Shown here: in pieces, positions 60,894-64,000 of the stretch
How positions within the stretch are numbered: the first letter of the stretch is position 1
How the letters are laid out: each line of letters starts with the position of its first letter
Source: Brachynemurus nebulosus
Lineage: Eukaryota; Arthropoda; Insecta; Neuroptera; Myrmeleontidae
NCBI GenBank assembly: GCA_035578155.1
Contig: JAPWDM010000001.1
Coordinates: forward strand, 172,818,395 to 172,882,394
DNA length: 64,000 bases
Direction of reading: 5' to 3'
Notes under the pieces: generated by a model
What the model was told of the DNA's origin: nothing
Databases searched by the model: none
Seen by the model: the letters and a program-made list of their open reading frames with translations, nothing else
Made by a program: the position numbers and the translations under genes

Positions 60894-62150
60894 CTAGCTA
60901 CTAGTATGATTAGAATGAGTTTTTTTATGTGTCCTCAAACTGCTTGCCTGAGTAAATGTTTTAGAACATATTCTACATGCAAAAGGCTTTTCGCCAGTAT
61001 GCACTCTTTTATGGTCTCTCAAAGTAGATGACTGACAAAAGCTCTTAAAACATATATCACATACGTATGGCTTTTCGCCGGTATGTGTCCGTTCATGGTT
61101 CTTCAAAGTGCTTTGCTGAGAAAATGCCCTAGAACATACTCCACACGTAAATGGCTTTTCGCCAGTATGTTGTCGTACATGGTCCTTTAGATAAGCAGAC
61201 TTCAAAAATGTTTTAAAACATATATCACATCTGAATCGTTTTTCGTTAGTATGAATTAAACAATGGCTTTTCAAACAGCTTAACGTAGTAAATGTTTTAG
61301 AACACGTTTCACACTTGAACGGCTTATCACCAGTACCACCAGTATGTGTTTTTTCATGTTCTCTTAAATAGCTTAAAACATAAAATGTTTTAAAACATAT
61401 AGTACATTTGAATTGCTTCTCACCACTATGTATTATTTTATGAACCCTTAAACTGCTTTTCTGAGAAAATGCTTTCGAACATATTCCACATACAAATGGC
61501 TTTGCACCAGTATGTATTCGTTCATGATTCTTCAAATAAGACGCGTGAGCAAATGTTTTAAAACATACTTCACACATAAATGGCTTTTCACCAGTATGTA
61601 CTGTTTCATGTTTCTTCAAATATGACGACAGAGCAAATTGTCTAAAACATATTCCACATACAAATGGCTTTTCGCCAGTATGTATTTTCATATGTTCCCT
61701 CAAAGTGTTCGGCGTGGACAGTATTTTAGAACATATATCACATTTAAAAATCTTTTTACTTTTTTTATTCTTTGAAGTGACTTGCTTAATTAAAGTCTCA
61801 GAACTTGTATCATTCTCCACTAGACCAGACTGTTCACACACATTCTTGGATGCGTTTAATTCGACAGAATTTTCGCAACTTTTGGCACCTTGTACGCTAG
61901 TGTCACTTAACGTATAATTTTCATCGTTTTCTATTTTAATTTCGGTGTTTAAATTTGTCAAATCTGATAAATCAGGAAATGTTTCCAAATCCAGTTGGAT
62001 TTCATTTTGATTTAAACAATTCGATAATTCCGTTTTTATTATTACATTTGAAAATTGATAGTCTACACTTTCTAAATTTTCCTCATTTTCTGTTTTAATA
62101 GTAGATGTATTAATCATTGGTACAGACTTTTTATCCTCTTGATTTTCCAT
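60894..62150 (-). CDS. C2H2 zinc-finger protein ZNF6, 10 fingers
   Basis: 418 residues from the Met of MENQEDKKSVPM (in-frame Met four codons upstream, as in ZNF4). N-terminal motifs are IKTE and IKIE. Array is A-B-D-E-F-G-H-I-J-K: module C is missing relative to ZNF3, the reciprocal of ZNF5, which lacks D. Linker F-G is THTGGTGDKPF; linker D-E is IHTGAKPF. All zinc ligands are kept. Closest to ZNF5 in the shared fingers and to ZNF4 in its MINTS start region, which suggests exchange between copies. Likely nuclear DNA-binding regulator. Confidence 0.92.
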   Translation of the reverse strand: MENQEDKKSVPMINTSTIKTENEENLESVDYQFSNVIIKTELSNCLNQNEIQLDLETFPDLSDLTNLNTEIKIENDENYTLSDTSVQGAKSCENSVELNASKNVCEQSGLVENDTSSETLIKQVTSKNKKSKKIFKCDICSKILSTPNTLREHMKIHTGEKPFVCGICFRQFALSSYLKKHETVHTGEKPFMCEVCFKTFAHASYLKNHERIHTGAKPFVCGICSKAFSQKSSLRVHKIIHSGEKQFKCTICFKTFYVLSYLREHEKTHTGGTGDKPFKCETCSKTFTTLSCLKSHCLIHTNEKRFRCDICFKTFLKSAYLKDHVRQHTGEKPFTCGVCSRAFSQQSTLKNHERTHTGEKPYVCDICFKSFCQSSTLRDHKRVHTGEKPFACRICSKTFTQASSLRTHKKTHSNHTSS

Positions 62151-63176
62151 TTTCTTTATCAAGTACTCTTAAATACCAAGCTTTGAAAGACTTTAACGAC
62201 AGGTATTTAGGTTAGTAGTTGACAGCTGTACGGGTTGTACATTTATGTTATCTGCAGTGTTGCCAACTTGTATTTCCAGAGACCAGTAGAATGACTAGAA
62301 TCAACTTTGAAACCAAGGGGCCAAACTACTATTATTATAATAGTTAGCATCCCGACTGTAATCAGAATTTTACGTCATCAGACTTGGCAGGGAGGTGGAA
62401 GGTTATATACGTATTTAGAGTTTATGTTGGTATGTGTAAGGTAGTGGATGTTTGTGTGTGTTAAAACTTTGTATGTATGCAGCGGTGGTCCGAGGTGGGA
62501 ATGCATACGTATAGTCGAACAACCCTATACATGTCCCTGCTACTAATAATGTAACAATGAACAGCCACCACTGTGGCCACAACTTAACAATGCAAGTGTA
62601 CGCTTGAAGAGTCGATGGACGACTAACCAGTCAGCAGTACTGGTGAGACGAATATATTAGTATTCGTTAAGATATCACTAATATTTACAGATATTAGATA
62701 TTACTAATATCAGATATTCAGATATTATAATACTACGATATTATCCTCGAATGGGAATGTGAACGAAAAAAAGTATTACCCTGCTGTAACGATATAAGCA
62801 CACACGTAATAACCACACTAAACATGTTTTGGGGCGGATACCCTCACATGCATAGTGAGTTATCTCTTCAGTGTGTTAGTGTTACATACCAGTGGCGAAT
62901 GTAATACTCATGTATATATGTATGCATTCTTAATAGATGTATTATTTCTATATATGTATGTATGGATGTATACATTATATATTCATACGAACGAATCAAA
63001 CGAATATATTCATATTAGGTAATATTCATAAATATTCGTATTAACCCATCACTAGTCAGCAGTATAAATTGCTACTTATTGCAACTTTGGAATCACACTT
63101 TTTGGTACGTAGGCTTGATCTGTCTCATCTGTGTTTGAAACCGTTAACCCGGTTAACCCCGTTAACCTTTGAAGGA
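62151..63176. other. 5' region of ZNF6 and gene-free stretch
   Basis: The first ~80 bp keep the block shared upstream of ZNF4-6 (tatttaggttagtagttgac). The rest includes AT-rich runs built from atattcgta-like motifs (62650-63050). No gene seen. Confidence 0.5.
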
Positions 63177-63184
63177 TGTATACC

Positions 63185-63605
63185 CAGGGCCGGACCTAGA
63201 GTTATAAGGAAGGGGAGCGAATTTTCCTGTTAGCGCCCCTCGCAGTAAAAAAATTTTTACCTGGATGATGACAAAAAGAAGTCACCTGGACCCTTCCATA
63301 AATCGGCACCATTGACCTTTTTTTTTTTTTGGTCATCATTTACTTACAAATTCACTTTAACCCTATCATAAATTGTTACTATTCACGTTTTTTTCGTTAC
63401 TCATCACTTGTTCCAGGACCATTGACCCTATCATAAATTATGACTGTCGACTTTTTTTTTTTGCTCCTCACTTCAAAATTTTTTAAATTTTGCTCCGTCC
63501 AAAAAAATTTCACCATTTTTTGCGCCCCTCAAATTACGTTTTTGGCGCCCCTAAAATCATCCAGGGGGGCACGTGCTCCCGCTGCCCCCCTTAGATCCGG
63601 CCCTG
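63185..63605. mobile_element. 421-bp hAT MITE with exact 8-bp duplication
   Basis: Ends CAGGGCCGGACCTAGAG and (complement) CAGGGCCGGATCTAAGG, flanked by TGTATACC on both sides (63177-63184, 63606-63613). Internal gcgcccct motifs near both ends. No transposase. Confidence 0.9.
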
Positions 63606-63613
63606 TGTATACC

Positions 63614-64000
63614 TGAAACGAAAATTCCAACTTTTTCCATTAAGTTTGAAATATGTTAAACAATAGACGATTCTGCATCCATTAGCAAAAATAAAATTGT
63701 ATGTCACGGACAAATTAAACGAAATAATTAATGTTAATGTTCTCATTTGTCGTGTGTTGTTTGAACCGGAAGTAGCTTAGCTACAAATAAATTTGCTAAA
63801 TTGATCATATTTTATCCAACTTTCGTGAGAAAAAAAATAATTTTATGAACCTTATACTTTGTATTATTTTTTAATGAAAAAAAGAAACCGAACCCACCAG
63901 CCTATCTTTTTTGTAAGATAGGCTGGTGGGTTCGATGAAAATTAGAAAGTTAGAAAAATTAGAAGCCGGAACCACGCGGTTTTGATACTATTTTAAAAAA
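63614..64000. other. Gene-free end of window with a hairpin
   Basis: AT-rich. A perfect 20-bp stem with a 6-nt loop lies at 63889-63934 (arm cgaacccaccagcctatctt). Otherwise nothing recognised. Confidence 0.6.

Noticed and set aside
33387..62150. CRISPR-like regular repeats (84-bp period)
   Set aside because: The periodicity is the 28-codon zinc-finger module in eukaryotic coding DNA.

Overview
This is an AT-rich nuclear DNA window from an animal, most likely an insect. The genes have short GT-AG introns, one gene is a TATA-driven secreted His/Gly-rich protein of cuticle type, and the DNA is full of MITEs, hAT, piggyBac, PIF/Harbinger, Tc1/pogo, foldback and Helitron-like (HINE/DINE-like) repeats. 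I cannot name the order or species from sequence alone.

Layout. (1) 386-5684 (+): a complete 13-exon SLC5 sodium-solute symporter gene; the spliced frame is 1731 nt and gives 576 residues. (2) 5.7-26.7 kb: a gene-free repeat domain. It includes a 3.3-kb hAT insertion with an exact 8-bp duplication that contains a Helitron-like repeat, which itself contains a pogo-like element with a psq-type HTH relic. There are also many copies of a repeat with a long (TA)n core, a ~490-bp perfect-class palindrome, and two abutting inverted hAT MITEs. (3) 26748-27663: a two-exon gene (TATA box, signal peptide, His/Gly-rich body, AATAAA). (4) 28-33 kb: further TIR elements, a tRNA-derived SINE head, and hAT elements with exact duplications. 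(5) 33.4-62.2 kb: a cluster of six C2H2 zinc-finger genes, here ZNF1-ZNF6. ZNF1 and ZNF3-6 are on the minus strand; ZNF2 is on the plus strand. (6) 62.2-64 kb: a hAT MITE and a hairpin.

The zinc-finger genes form one family. They share an N-terminal region of about 130 residues rich in acid residues and psi-K-x-E (SUMO-consensus-like) motifs, with no ZAD, KRAB or BTB domain visible. This is followed by 8-11 fingers joined by TGEKPF linkers. ZNF3-6 are recent tandem segmental duplicates that carry their flanking noncoding DNA with them. Their arrays align finger by finger and differ by clean loss or gain of whole fingers (modules B, C, D). Just past the stop codons of ZNF4-6, and further downstream of ZNF3, lie decayed fingers in the old frame. 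The paralogous flanks give 'empty sites' for several transposon insertions, so target duplications can be read inside this one window (TAA for a PIF/Harbinger-like element, TTAA for a piggyBac-like element, TA for a Tc1/mariner-like element, 8-bp for a hAT element, 9-bp for a foldback element). The best candidate for something new is this finger-gene array evolving inside a transposon-dense cluster. The likely role, transcriptional or TE repression, is inference.
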